DNA of 64,000 nt from an uncultured Ruminococcus sp. (GTDB lineage: Bacteria; Bacillota; Clostridia; Oscillospirales; Ruminococcaceae): contig CAJTYV010000003.1 of NCBI GenBank assembly GCA_910584195.1, positions 1 through 64,000 on the forward strand. Direction: 5' to 3'. Shown here piece after piece: positions 25,096 to 32,574 of the stretch (its first letter is position 1; every line of letters starts with the position of its first letter). Position numbers and translations under genes: made by a program. Under the pieces are notes generated by a model. That model did no database searches and had not been told where the DNA came from. It worked only from the letters and a program-made list of their open reading frames with translations.

Positions 25096-25641
25096 CTAAT
25101 AAATCAAACCTGTCATTTCGGAAATTTCTATCCAGTCCGAAGCATTTTCTTTTTGTCCGCCTTCTATAAATTTATCTTCTGTAAAATCGCAGATCGCACC
25201 TGTTTTGCTCAGCATTTCTTTTTCATATTTATTCAGAAAAGTTGCGCTGCTGAAATTGCATCCTTTGAAAATATTCATGCAGGAAACGATCTTGATAAGA
25301 AGCTCCTTGTCGAGCGGTTTAATAGTATCCTTTTTTTGGCGGTATCTGTTCCGAACATCTTTAAATTCTGGATCTCTAAATTCAAAACTTTTTATAAGTT
25401 TTACTGTTTCGATCTCAAATCTCAGCATTTCAACAAGAGACAATGCGTCTGCATACTTGCTGTCAGGAGATATTTCAACATACGAAAAACCTTCCACATC
25501 AAAAATATCTTCAAAGAAATTATATGATCTGACAGGTTTGTTTTCTTTTATATTCCATAAAGCTGCGTTACCGTAATAATTAAACAATATCAGCATCAGA
25601 TTTCCGAAAACAGCGTATACCATCGCCCTGTTCATCATCAC
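25096..25641 (-). CDS. Hypothetical protein, possibly a truncated gene
   Basis: Predicted 181 residues. The N-terminal MVYAVFGNLMLILFNYYGNA is hydrophobic; the rest is charged and contains KSFEFRDPEFKDVRNRYRQK and IVSCMNIFKGCNFSSATFLN. I recognise no family. There is no convincing ribosome site before any of the clustered N-terminal ATG codons and no promoter, and the region next to it shows decay (tRNA-like fragment, broken cyclase gene), so this may be a gene missing its 5' part. The frame runs convergently toward ppdK. Confidence 0.45.
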   Translation of the reverse strand: MMMNRAMVYAVFGNLMLILFNYYGNAALWNIKENKPVRSYNFFEDIFDVEGFSYVEISPDSKYADALSLVEMLRFEIETVKLIKSFEFRDPEFKDVRNRYRQKKDTIKPLDKELLIKIVSCMNIFKGCNFSSATFLNKYEKEMLSKTGAICDFTEDKFIEGGQKENASDWIEISEMTGLIY

Positions 25642-25763
25642 TTAAAATTCGTGATATCTGACAAAACGGTCTTTCAAATTCGGTTATTATTCTATTGTAT
25701 AAAGGCAGGTATTTTTGATTTTTTCTTTTTGACCTGCTCCTGTTTATGCCATATTTTTGCTCT

Positions 25764-25791
25764 GCGAGGGTTCAAATCCTGTACCTTCGCA
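25764..25791 (+). other. tRNA 3'-end-like fragment
   Basis: GGTTCAAATCCTGT here matches the T-arm of the neighbouring tRNA-Pro exactly for 14 bases and is followed by ACCTTCGCA, similar to an acceptor 3' strand. It lies in inverted orientation to the tRNA gene, and no 5' half is found upstream. It may be a decayed tRNA or an old integration-site remnant. Confidence 0.45.
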
Positions 25792-25850
25792 AAAACGGGC
25801 AAAAACAGCCATGGTTTTGACCTTGAATTTTTATCCTCTAAAATGCCAAC

Positions 25851-25872
25851 AAACCGCCTAAATAGGCGGTTT
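25851..25872 (-). terminator. tRNA-Pro terminator
   Basis: AAACCGCC / GGCGGTTT hairpin, 33 bases past the tRNA 3' end, with the T-rich GTTGGCATTTT following on the - strand. Confidence 0.7.
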
Positions 25873-25904
25873 GAAAGGTGGAAATCTATTTTGTTCCATA
25901 AGTA

Positions 25905-25981
25905 TGGTCGAGGTGACAGGATTTGAACCTGCGGCCCCTACGTCCCGAACGTAGTACTCTACCAAACTGAGCCACACCTCG
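25905..25981 (-). tRNA. tRNA-Pro(CGG)
   Basis: Cloverleaf on the - strand: acceptor CGAGGTG / CACCTCG, D-arm GCTC / GAGT, anticodon stem CTACG / CGTAG with loop TTCGGGA (anticodon CGG), T-arm GCAGG-TTCAAAT-CCTGT, discriminator A and an encoded CCA end. Confidence 0.95.
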
Positions 25982-26206
25982 AAATATTTTACAATAATTA
26001 TTATACTATAAATTTACTGAATTGTCAAGAAAAATAAACTTTATTTTATAATTTTAACTTTTAATGCGAATTTTACAAAGGAAAATTAACAATATTATCG
26101 AAAAGACGCACGAAATTTTTTATATGTCTATCATCAGCATTGCCGTCTTACCTCCTATTTATTACGGCGAAAATCAATTTGTTAAAGCGACACGAATAAG
26201 CCATAA

Positions 26207-26989
26207 TTATAGTTCGCTCCGTTTTTTTGAAAAATCCATAAGCATATATTCCACTCTGTTTCTTCCTAAATTTTTCGCACGATAAAGGCACTCGTCCGCA
26301 CTCTTAACTCATCACCGCTGTCATGACCAAAACAATCGTTTATTTTCTTGAAAAAATCAATATCAATCATAATTACAGAAAACCGTTTATTTGAGGATTT
26401 CTCAAATCGCTCTGTAAGTCGTTCATTAAAACCGTAACGGTTATATAAACCCGTAAGAGAATCATGACAATAAAGATAACGATACTGTTCTTGAATTTGT
26501 ACAAGACTTCTGTAAGTTATCTGCCTGATATATTCAATAAAAAGTGCAAGAATATAGATCGTAAAATATAAACAAGGAAACCGCATCATAAACGCAAAGG
26601 CTTCTTATTTTTATACCAAAAATAAGAAGCGTAAAGGACGGAATAAGACATATCCAAAGTGCTGAAAATCCGTCAGGAATACCGCTTATAAGAAAAAAGG
26701 CGAGCAAAATAAGCGCCTCCGCACCAAAAACAACATAAATCAACGACTTAAATGTCTTTCCTTTATATGCAGAATTAATAATACATAATATCGCAAAAAC
26801 AACAGTTGCCAAAAATAAAATATACTCATGTGTCATAATATTGATAAGAGACATAATTAAAGAAACTGCTGAAAGTATAAAATTCAGCCAGCGGAAAAGA
26901 ATATTCCGCCGTTTATCATCATCAAGTACTTCTATTTGTACATTTTCAATGATCTTTTTAAAATTATTTTTTAAATATATAAATCTCAC
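26207..26989 (-). pseudogene. Broken membrane diguanylate cyclase (GGDEF) gene
   Basis: Two overlapping frames and a tail together make a decayed cyclase. Frame one (26989 down to about 26534) encodes an N-terminal region with about five membrane segments. A frameshift near 26590 leads to a second frame with TYRSLVQIQEQYRYLYCHDS and the GGDEF-domain start LTGLYNRYGF and FFKKINDCFGHDSGDE. There the sequence jumps, in another frame, to DECLYRAKNLGRNRVEYMLM, the usual end of a GGDEF domain, ending at 26207. The central part, including the GGDEF signature, is missing. So there is at least one frameshift and one internal deletion, and the product cannot make c-di-GMP. The start codon is unclear (GTG next to AAGGGAG). 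Confidence 0.8.
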
Positions 26990-27122
26990 TCCCTTTTTCT
27001 GCCGTCTACTATCAGCAGATTAAACAATGAACCGTTGCCCTGCAACGGCTTTAAGGAAGTCCTCAGTAATCTGATTTTCTGTAAATCTTTGATTCTAAGA
27101 CAATATACCAAATTGGGATAAT

Positions 27123-27149
27123 AATATTATACCATAATGGTATAATATT
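27123..27149. promoter_or_regulatory. Perfect 27-base palindromic operator
   Basis: AATATTATACCAT-A-ATGGTATAATATT (13-1-13, no mismatch). It covers the -10 box and spacer of a consensus - strand promoter and lies 78 bases before the start codon of the small HTH gene, the likely binder. Confidence 0.75.
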
Positions 27150-27154
27150 GTCAA
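27126..27154 (-). promoter_or_regulatory. Consensus sigma-A promoter facing the broken cyclase gene
   Basis: TTGACA (27149-27154), 17-base spacer, TATAAT (27126-27131) on the - strand, overlapped by the palindrome. Confidence 0.82.
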
Positions 27155-27226
27155 GAAAAAAATATTAAAAGTTAGCAGCTGTCCACATAGAAATTTTGTA
27201 ACGAATCACAAGACTTTTAATGGACG

Positions 27227-27460
27227 ATGGTTAAAAAGGAATACTATTTCTATATGAGGTTAAAAGAATTACGGCGAAAACGAGGAATTACTCAACAGCG
27301 CCTTGCAATAGATTTGAATATGAATCAGAACAGCGTCAGCCGATACGAAAGCGAAACACGTGAGGCTGATTATAAAACGCTTATCGCACTTGCGGATTAC
27401 TTCCATGTATCCGTTGATTATCTTCTTGAAAGAACCGACGATCCGAGGTATTATCCTTGA
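27227..27460 (+). CDS. Small XRE-family HTH regulator
   Basis: Predicted 77 residues (or 68 from the internal ATG at 27254). Nearly the whole protein is an HTH_3 domain: LKELRRKRGITQQRLAIDLN, NQNSVSRYESETREADYKTL, and the C-terminal YFHVSVDYLLERTDDP typical of phage-type and chromosomal repressors. There is no sensing domain. It is divergent from the broken cyclase gene, with a perfect palindrome between them, so it probably represses that promoter and perhaps its own. The first ATG has only a weak ribosome site; the internal ATG has AAAAGGA at a long distance. Confidence 0.85.
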   Translation: MVKKEYYFYMRLKELRRKRGITQQRLAIDLNMNQNSVSRYESETREADYKTLIALADYFHVSVDYLLERTDDPRYYP

Positions 27461-27486
27461 CTTTTTTATAATTAATATGGTATACT
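27457..27486 (+). promoter_or_regulatory. Promoter of the GNAT-mntP-phosphoesterase operon
   Basis: TTGACT (27457-27462), 18-base spacer, TATACT (27481-27486). The sequence ATGGTATA across the -10 equals a half-site of the palindrome at 27123-27149. Confidence 0.65.
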
Positions 27487-27529
27487 TATCTTATACTAAA
27501 AATAGGATCATCAATTTAAGGAGAAAAAT

Positions 27530-28030
27530 ATGTCATTGGAAATAACAAAAATCAAATATCTCCCCGAACTTCGTGAAACTGCGGAGCTTGCGGAAAAAAT
27601 ATGGCACGAGTGTTTTGTGGGCATTATCAGCGAGGGACAAATAAATTACATGGTGGATAAATTCCAATCCCTGACTGCCATGACAGAGCAGATTGAAAAT
27701 AATAATTACAGCTATTTTGCAGTTCGTGAAGATGGAGAACTATGTGGATATATAGGCGTAAAACCCGAATCCGACGACCGTTTCTTCCTTAGCAAGCTTT
27801 ATCTTCGAAGCGATAAAAGAGGCAGAGGAATAGCTTCGCTCATGCTCAGAAAAGTCTTTCAGGAAGCCGTAAAATGCGGTAAAAAAAGAGTTTATCTTAC
27901 TGTTAACAAAAATAACGCCCATGCAGTGGAAGTTTACAAGAAAAAAGGTTTTGTCACCGTTGATACTGCCGTTACAGACATTGGCTGCGGCTACGTTATG
28001 GATGACTTTATCATGGAATATACTCTGTAA
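27530..28030 (+). CDS. GNAT family N-acetyltransferase
   Basis: Predicted 166 residues. The acetyl-CoA binding core is clear: LYLRSDKRGRGIASLMLRKV (motif A, R/Q-x-x-G-x-G/A) and the C-terminal NKNNAHAVEVYKKKGFVTVD. It should transfer an acetyl group from acetyl-CoA to an unknown amine substrate in the cytoplasm. AAGGAG lies before the ATG. First gene of an apparent three-gene run with mntP (35 bases downstream) and a metallophosphoesterase. Confidence 0.92.
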   Translation: MSLEITKIKYLPELRETAELAEKIWHECFVGIISEGQINYMVDKFQSLTAMTEQIENNNYSYFAVREDGELCGYIGVKPESDDRFFLSKLYLRSDKRGRGIASLMLRKVFQEAVKCGKKRVYLTVNKNNAHAVEVYKKKGFVTVDTAVTDIGCGYVMDDFIMEYTL

Positions 28031-28064
28031 AGACTGCATAAAATAGCTAAAAAGGAGTATTTTT

Positions 28065-28631
28065 ATGAGTATTGCAGAGCTGATTTTATTATCCTTGGGA
28101 CTTGCAATGGACGCATTTTCCGTATCTGTTTGCAAAGGTCTGAGTATGAAAAAAATCGACTATAAGGGAGCTGCGGCAACAGCTTTGTTTTTTGGAGTAT
28201 TTCAGGGGATAATGCCGCTTATAGGATACTTTCTCGGCAGCCGCTTCGAAAAATTCATAAGTACATACAGTCATTGGACAGCGTTTATTCTTTTGGGATT
28301 TATCGGAGGAAAAATGATACTTGAAGTCATTAAAGGCAGCGATGATGAAGAATCTGTTTTGGAATATAAACTTGACATAAAGGAACTTTTTATTCTTGCT
28401 GTTGCAACCAGCATAGATGCCTTGGCTGTGGGAGTTATTTTCGCTGCACAGAAAACAAATCTTTTGGTGTCCGTGTCGGTAATAGGCGGAATCACCTTTG
28501 CGGTGTGCCTTATAGGAGTAATTATCGGCAACCGTTTCGGCAGCAAATATGAAAAAAAGGCGGAGCTTGCAGGCGGTATTGTTCTTATACTTATAGGCGC
28601 GAAACTGCTTATAGACGGATTGACAAAATGA
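28065..28631 (+). CDS. mntP: Manganese efflux pump MntP
   Basis: Predicted 188 residues, the typical length. Six membrane segments in two DUF204-type repeats, with the conserved acidic motifs LAMDAFSVSVCKG in the first half and ATSIDALAVGVIF in the second. It exports Mn(II) across the cytoplasmic membrane. AAAGGAG precedes the ATG. Its stop overlaps the start of the next gene by 4 bases (ATGA), so the two are translationally coupled. I see no yybP-ykoY riboswitch in the 35-base gap upstream. Confidence 0.93.
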   Translation: MSIAELILLSLGLAMDAFSVSVCKGLSMKKIDYKGAAATALFFGVFQGIMPLIGYFLGSRFEKFISTYSHWTAFILLGFIGGKMILEVIKGSDDEESVLEYKLDIKELFILAVATSIDALAVGVIFAAQKTNLLVSVSVIGGITFAVCLIGVIIGNRFGSKYEKKAELAGGIVLILIGAKLLIDGLTK

Positions 28632-29452
28632 AGAAAACAATTAAGAAAAAGCTGATATTTTACACAGCTATTATTTCTATTGCGGCACTTTTCTGCTTTT
28701 GGCAGAATAATATGCTTACTATTTCAGAGTATCCATATAAAACCGATAAAATAGGAACATCTTTTGACAATTTTAAAATTATACAGATTTCTGATTTGCA
28801 TAATAAAAACTTTGGCAAAAGGCAAAAACGTCTTATAGAAAAAATAGAACACCTTTCCCCCGACATTATTGTAATTACAGGGGATATTGCAGATTCCAAT
28901 CATACCAATATACCCAAAGCGCTTGAATTCATCAAAGAAGCAGTGAAAATTGCGCCTACATATTATATTACCGGCAATCATGAATACTGGCTCGATGACA
29001 GCGAGCTTGCCGAAATTATAGACTGCGTTAATAATTCAGGGGCGGTATGCCTTAACGATGAAACTGTTACCGTTCAAAAAAATAACGAAAGCTTTACGCT
29101 GACCGGCGTTGACGATCTTTCATTAGTGAATTTTTCCGACCACTGCCCTGAGCTTGACGGCGAAAACCTGAATATTCTTTTAGCTCACGAACCGCAGTAT
29201 ATAGCCGATTACAGCACACACGGAAACATTGACCTCGTTTTGTCGGGTCACGCTCACGGCGGACAGTTCAGACTTCCGTTTATCGGCGGAATAATTGCGC
29301 CCGATCAAGACTTTTTCCCGGAATATACCAAGGGAGTTCACAAAATGGGAAATACGACAATGATAGTAAGCCGCGGTATTGGAAACAGCGTAATTCCGCT
29401 TCGGCTTTTCAACTACCCCGAAATCGTATGCATTACCCTTGAAAAAGAATAA
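28628..29452 (+). CDS. Membrane-anchored metallophosphoesterase (YkuE-like)
   Basis: Predicted 274 residues. An N-terminal hydrophobic anchor (about 10-25) is followed by a calcineurin-like phosphoesterase domain with the full metal-ligand set: ISDLHNKNFG, TGDIADS, GNHEYW, LAHEP and SGHAHGGQF. It probably acts outside the membrane on a phosphoester; the substrate is not known. It overlaps mntP by 4 bases. The metal-centre enzyme next to a manganese exporter may be functionally linked, but this is inference. Confidence 0.92.
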   Translation: MKKTIKKKLIFYTAIISIAALFCFWQNNMLTISEYPYKTDKIGTSFDNFKIIQISDLHNKNFGKRQKRLIEKIEHLSPDIIVITGDIADSNHTNIPKALEFIKEAVKIAPTYYITGNHEYWLDDSELAEIIDCVNNSGAVCLNDETVTVQKNNESFTLTGVDDLSLVNFSDHCPELDGENLNILLAHEPQYIADYSTHGNIDLVLSGHAHGGQFRLPFIGGIIAPDQDFFPEYTKGVHKMGNTTMIVSRGIGNSVIPLRLFNYPEIVCITLEKE

Positions 29453-29460
29453 CAAAAATG

Positions 29461-29495
29461 CGCGTGCGATCATTCCGACTGCACGCGTTTATTAT
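29461..29495. terminator. Bidirectional terminator between convergent genes
   Basis: CGCGTGC (29461-29467) / GCACGCG (29481-29487), with TTTATTATT on the + side and CATTTTTG on the - side. Confidence 0.82.
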
Positions 29496-30982
29496 TAATA
29501 AGAATCCCATGTAAAGAAAACGTCATCGAAGTTCAGAGCTTCTAAATCTTTATCGTTTACAAAGAAATCGGCAACCCCGAAATCTCCCCACACTATTGTG
29601 AATCGCTCCGACATTTCTGAATCTAACTGAAAAAGCAGCGTATTATACTTTCCGTCCGTCTCTCTCGGGTCGTACTGAGCAAAACAGGGATAGCCGAAAA
29701 GATGATGCCCTGATGTATCAGACTCGTATGGCAGCTCGTCAAGCGTAATATCGTCCTCCACCTCAAACCCAAGTTCCCTTGCAGCATCAAGAACTATATT
29801 TCCGCTAAACTCATCAAACTGATCCGCGAACATTTCCGTAAGTCTGAACTCAAATCCGCACTCGCCCTCAAACGGTATAATATCACTGTTTGTGACTGCC
29901 TGTATACCGAGCGAAAGCGCGGTTTCTTCTGTAAAATACGGGTCTATTTTTTTGTGGTAGACCACCTTGCAGTTCTCCTCACAGTCAGAAAAAAATTGTA
30001 GCATCCCCTCACGAGGAAGCTTTTTAGTTTCAGGCAGCTGACTTAAATTAAACTGTGCAAGAAAATACATATTTTTAGGATAAGACATAGAAGCGTCCCA
30101 GTAATGAAGTCCGCCTAATTTGCTGTCTGTAATGCCCATATTTCCAAAAGGCGCGAGAGTGATCTCTATCGCTTCGGTAACCGTTTTTTCTTTTATCTTA
30201 TCGATAAGAAGCGTTATTTCCTCGGAAGTAAGCCGGTAAGGAATTCTTTTAATAATAAATTGACTCGCTTCCGAATACTCCCTGCCATTGTAAATAAGGC
30301 TGCAAACTACCATAGCTGCACCGACCGCTAAACAAAAGACAAACATGAACGTTAGTGCAATGAGGTCAGGAAGTGCAATTTCATCAGTTTCACCGTAAGT
30401 CACCATAAGCATCGTCAAACCAAAGCTTATGAACACTACGCCTATACCATAAGCTAAAGCGGAACATTTTGCGATAGGCTTTTTTGTGAATCCGTGATGA
30501 ATCATGCTTACGCCTGCCACTGTCATGCCAATTGCAAGCGGAAGCGGACAAAGCTCAAGAAGCAGACTGGGAGAACTATAATCCACGTTGAACATAACTC
30601 CCACAACTGCAAGCAAAAGTCCGAACACAGCCAACGGAAGCCCGATAACCGTATTGAATACAGCTCGGACGATGCGCCGTTTTTTCAAATTCTCATTTGA
30701 AACAGGTGAAAATCCGTTCACCGCAATATTGGCTCTGTCAACTTGGCTGAACGTAAACTCTCCCGAAAGTACTCCTGATAAAAACACATAAAGGCTGTCA
30801 ATATTATTAAAATTTTTTCTGTACCGGCGGCAGTTGTATTCCATTTCAATTTCAGGCTGAAATTCGCCGTTTATGTACGCTGTCATGCCATAACAAGGCA
30901 GCCTTATTATCATATTTTCCTCATCAAGAGCTACACCTGCATTTAAGCGGTTAAGTTTAGAATATATTTTTAAGATTTCCAT
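29495..30982 (-). CDS. Four-TM membrane protein fused to a DUF1963 (YwqG-like) domain
   Basis: Predicted 495 residues. Residues 1-105 form a soluble N-terminal part, followed by about four hydrophobic segments (about 108-225). The C-terminal half (about 250-495) resembles the DUF1963/YwqG family: SKLGGLHYWDASMSYPKNMYFLAQFNLSQLPE is split over its core, followed by GMLQFFSD, HHLFGYPCFAQYDPRE and LLFQLDSE near the end. No function is established for this family. The membrane-anchored arrangement is unusual because YwqG proteins are mostly soluble. A ribosome site is not obvious. Convergent with the phosphoesterase gene. Confidence 0.82.
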   Translation of the reverse strand: MEILKIYSKLNRLNAGVALDEENMIIRLPCYGMTAYINGEFQPEIEMEYNCRRYRKNFNNIDSLYVFLSGVLSGEFTFSQVDRANIAVNGFSPVSNENLKKRRIVRAVFNTVIGLPLAVFGLLLAVVGVMFNVDYSSPSLLLELCPLPLAIGMTVAGVSMIHHGFTKKPIAKCSALAYGIGVVFISFGLTMLMVTYGETDEIALPDLIALTFMFVFCLAVGAAMVVCSLIYNGREYSEASQFIIKRIPYRLTSEEITLLIDKIKEKTVTEAIEITLAPFGNMGITDSKLGGLHYWDASMSYPKNMYFLAQFNLSQLPETKKLPREGMLQFFSDCEENCKVVYHKKIDPYFTEETALSLGIQAVTNSDIIPFEGECGFEFRLTEMFADQFDEFSGNIVLDAARELGFEVEDDITLDELPYESDTSGHHLFGYPCFAQYDPRETDGKYNTLLFQLDSEMSERFTIVWGDFGVADFFVNDKDLEALNFDDVFFTWDSY

Positions 30983-31007
30983 AATTATGATTATTTTACA
31001 TCAAAAT

Positions 31008-31036
31008 CCCTCTCCGTTATTTCAGAGAGGGAATTT
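31008..31036 (-). terminator. Terminator of the YebC gene
   Basis: CCCTCTC (31008-31014) / GAGAGGG (31025-31031), followed on the - strand by ATTTTGATG. Confidence 0.85.
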
Positions 31037-31039
31037 TTG

Positions 31040-31771
31040 TTATTCCTCGGGCATTTCCCAGTTGTGATAAACATTCTGAACGTCATCGTTATCCTCCAGA
31101 TGCTCTAACAGGAGATTCATTTTCTTGATATGCTCCTCATCTGTAAGTGACGTGTAATTCGCAGGAATACGGTCAGTCTCAGCGGACAGCACATTATATC
31201 CCTTTGCTGTCAGTCCCTCTCTCAGCTCGTGGAGAGCCTCGGGGGCGCACTCAATTTCAACAGTTTCCTCATTGATATCGAAGTCATCGCCGCCGCACTC
31301 GAAAACATCCTCCATAACCGCGTCCTCGTCAAGGCCTGTATTTTCAAGGATAACGATTCCCTTTGTGGTGAACATGAACGATACACAGCCCGATGTACCG
31401 AGGTTTCCGCCGAACTTATCGAAATAGTGGCGGACATCGCCTGCTGTACGGTTCTTGTTGTCTGTAAGACACTCGACAATAACTGCAACGCCATTAGGAC
31501 CATAGCCCTCGTACACCATATTCTCGTAGTTATTCTTATCCTCGCCGCCTGCCGCTTTCTTGATAACTCGCTCGATGTTATCGTTCGGCACGTTATTCGC
31601 CTTAGCCTTTGCGATAAGATCGCGGAGCTTACTGTTATTGTTCGGATCAGGACCGCCCTCTCTTACAACAACCGTAATTTCCCTGCCTATCTTGGTAAAA
31701 ATTTTACCCTTAACGGCATCTGTTGCCTCTTTTTTACGTTTTATATTATTCCATTTTGAATGACCTGACAT
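31040..31771 (-). CDS. yebC: YebC/PmpR/TACO1 family protein
   Basis: Predicted 243 residues, normal length. N-terminal SGHSKWNNIKRKKEATDAVK and GKIFTKIGREITVVVREGGP, then EGYGPNGVAVIVECLTDNKN and the acidic C-terminal domain with DEEHIKKMNLLLEHLEDNDDV are diagnostic. The family was named a transcriptional regulator, but members have been linked to relief of ribosome stalling at proline stretches. AAGGAG lies upstream of the ATG. It follows a small membrane protein gene by 13 bases, so the two are probably cotranscribed. Confidence 0.96.
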   Translation of the reverse strand: MSGHSKWNNIKRKKEATDAVKGKIFTKIGREITVVVREGGPDPNNNSKLRDLIAKAKANNVPNDNIERVIKKAAGGEDKNNYENMVYEGYGPNGVAVIVECLTDNKNRTAGDVRHYFDKFGGNLGTSGCVSFMFTTKGIVILENTGLDEDAVMEDVFECGGDDFDINEETVEIECAPEALHELREGLTAKGYNVLSAETDRIPANYTSLTDEEHIKKMNLLLEHLEDNDDVQNVYHNWEMPEE

Positions 31772-31784
31772 TTTTCAGCTCTCC

Positions 31785-31973
31785 TTATTCTGAATAGATA
31801 TAATTTTCATCTGAGTCACGCTTAATTCTTTTAAGCTGCTCCTTTTTATTGTCATAATAATCGAAAAGTGCCACTACGGCTGCTCCGAACAGAAAACCTA
31901 CCGCAAATCCGGCACATACGCCAACTGCTGCACTTCCTGCTCTTACTGCTGCTTCATTACGAATCTCGTCCAT
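31785..31973 (-). CDS. Small single-pass membrane protein
   Basis: Predicted 62 residues. A short charged N-terminus (MDEIRNEAAVRAGSAA), a Gly/Ala/Phe-rich membrane helix (VGVCAGFAVGFLFGAAVVAL) and a charged C-terminal tail with Lys/Arg/Asp. AAAGGAGG lies 5-6 bases before the ATG, a near-perfect ribosome site; a start 27 bases upstream would overlap it. Unknown function; immediately upstream of yebC on the same strand. Confidence 0.78.
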   Translation of the reverse strand: MDEIRNEAAVRAGSAAVGVCAGFAVGFLFGAAVVALFDYYDNKKEQLKRIKRDSDENYIYSE

Positions 31974-31995
31974 AAAAATCCTCCTTTGAAAGTAA

Positions 31996-32080
31996 TTCAA
32001 CTCCGGTCGGTGAATATATCTCCGAGCGAATCCGAAGATGTTCTCCGCCTAAGAAGTGAGGGACATCGTCTGTGGTTATA
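31996..32080 (-). repeat. Copy A of the modular hairpin repeat (3' half)
   Basis: Bases 32028-32080 align without gaps to 36344-36396 (about 38 of 53 identical). Differences inside the stem keep pairing, with a conserved bulged T. It lies in the leader of the small membrane protein/yebC operon. Confidence 0.55.
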
Positions 32081-32156
32081 TTTGCTCTCATGCGAATGCA
32101 ACACCATATTTTATATTTCTATCTTAAAACCTTTGTTCATAGAGAAAACATACAGC

Positions 32157-32573
32157 TTATTCTACGAAAAAAAGATTCTCGATACCACCCATTATCACGC
32201 CGAAAAGTTCATTTATTCTTTCCTGTCTGCCAAGAAGCTGCAAATATCCAAATAGACATTCAACAGCCGTTGCTCTGTGATATTCCGCAGCCTCCGCGTG
32301 TTTGGGAACGGTATTTCCCGTAGCGTTTCTGCCTCTTTTAAGTACAGAAAGCTCTTTTTCCGTCAGAACTTCCGACAGTTTGTCATATGCCTCCGACTGA
32401 AACTCAGCGCACACAAGCTTGATTTTTGCAGCATGAAGCTTCGATACCGGCATATTGGCACATCGCAGAAGTTCTTCTCTTACAAGGGTATCATATACGC
32501 TGTCGCCCAAAAATGCAAGAGCAAGGGGACTATACATATTTACGTCCCTTTCGGTTAAAATTTTTTCTGCCAT
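32157..32573 (-). CDS. mrnC: Mini-ribonuclease III
   Basis: Predicted 138 residues, typical length. It consists of a single RNase III catalytic domain without dsRNA-binding domain: LALAFLGDSVYDTLVREELL carries the catalytic Asp, and KHAEAAEYHRATAVECLFGYL the second acidic motif. In Bacillus it matures 23S rRNA. The ATG at 32573 starts one base after the obgE stop codon (TAATATG), so translation is coupled. Upstream in-frame codons inside obgE are not needed. Confidence 0.93.
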   Translation of the reverse strand: MAEKILTERDVNMYSPLALAFLGDSVYDTLVREELLRCANMPVSKLHAAKIKLVCAEFQSEAYDKLSEVLTEKELSVLKRGRNATGNTVPKHAEAAEYHRATAVECLFGYLQLLGRQERINELFGVIMGGIENLFFVE

Positions 32574-32574
32574 A

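Noticed and set aside
28031..28064. yybP-ykoY manganese riboswitch before mntP
   Set aside because: The gap is only 34 bases and has no room for the two-helix element.
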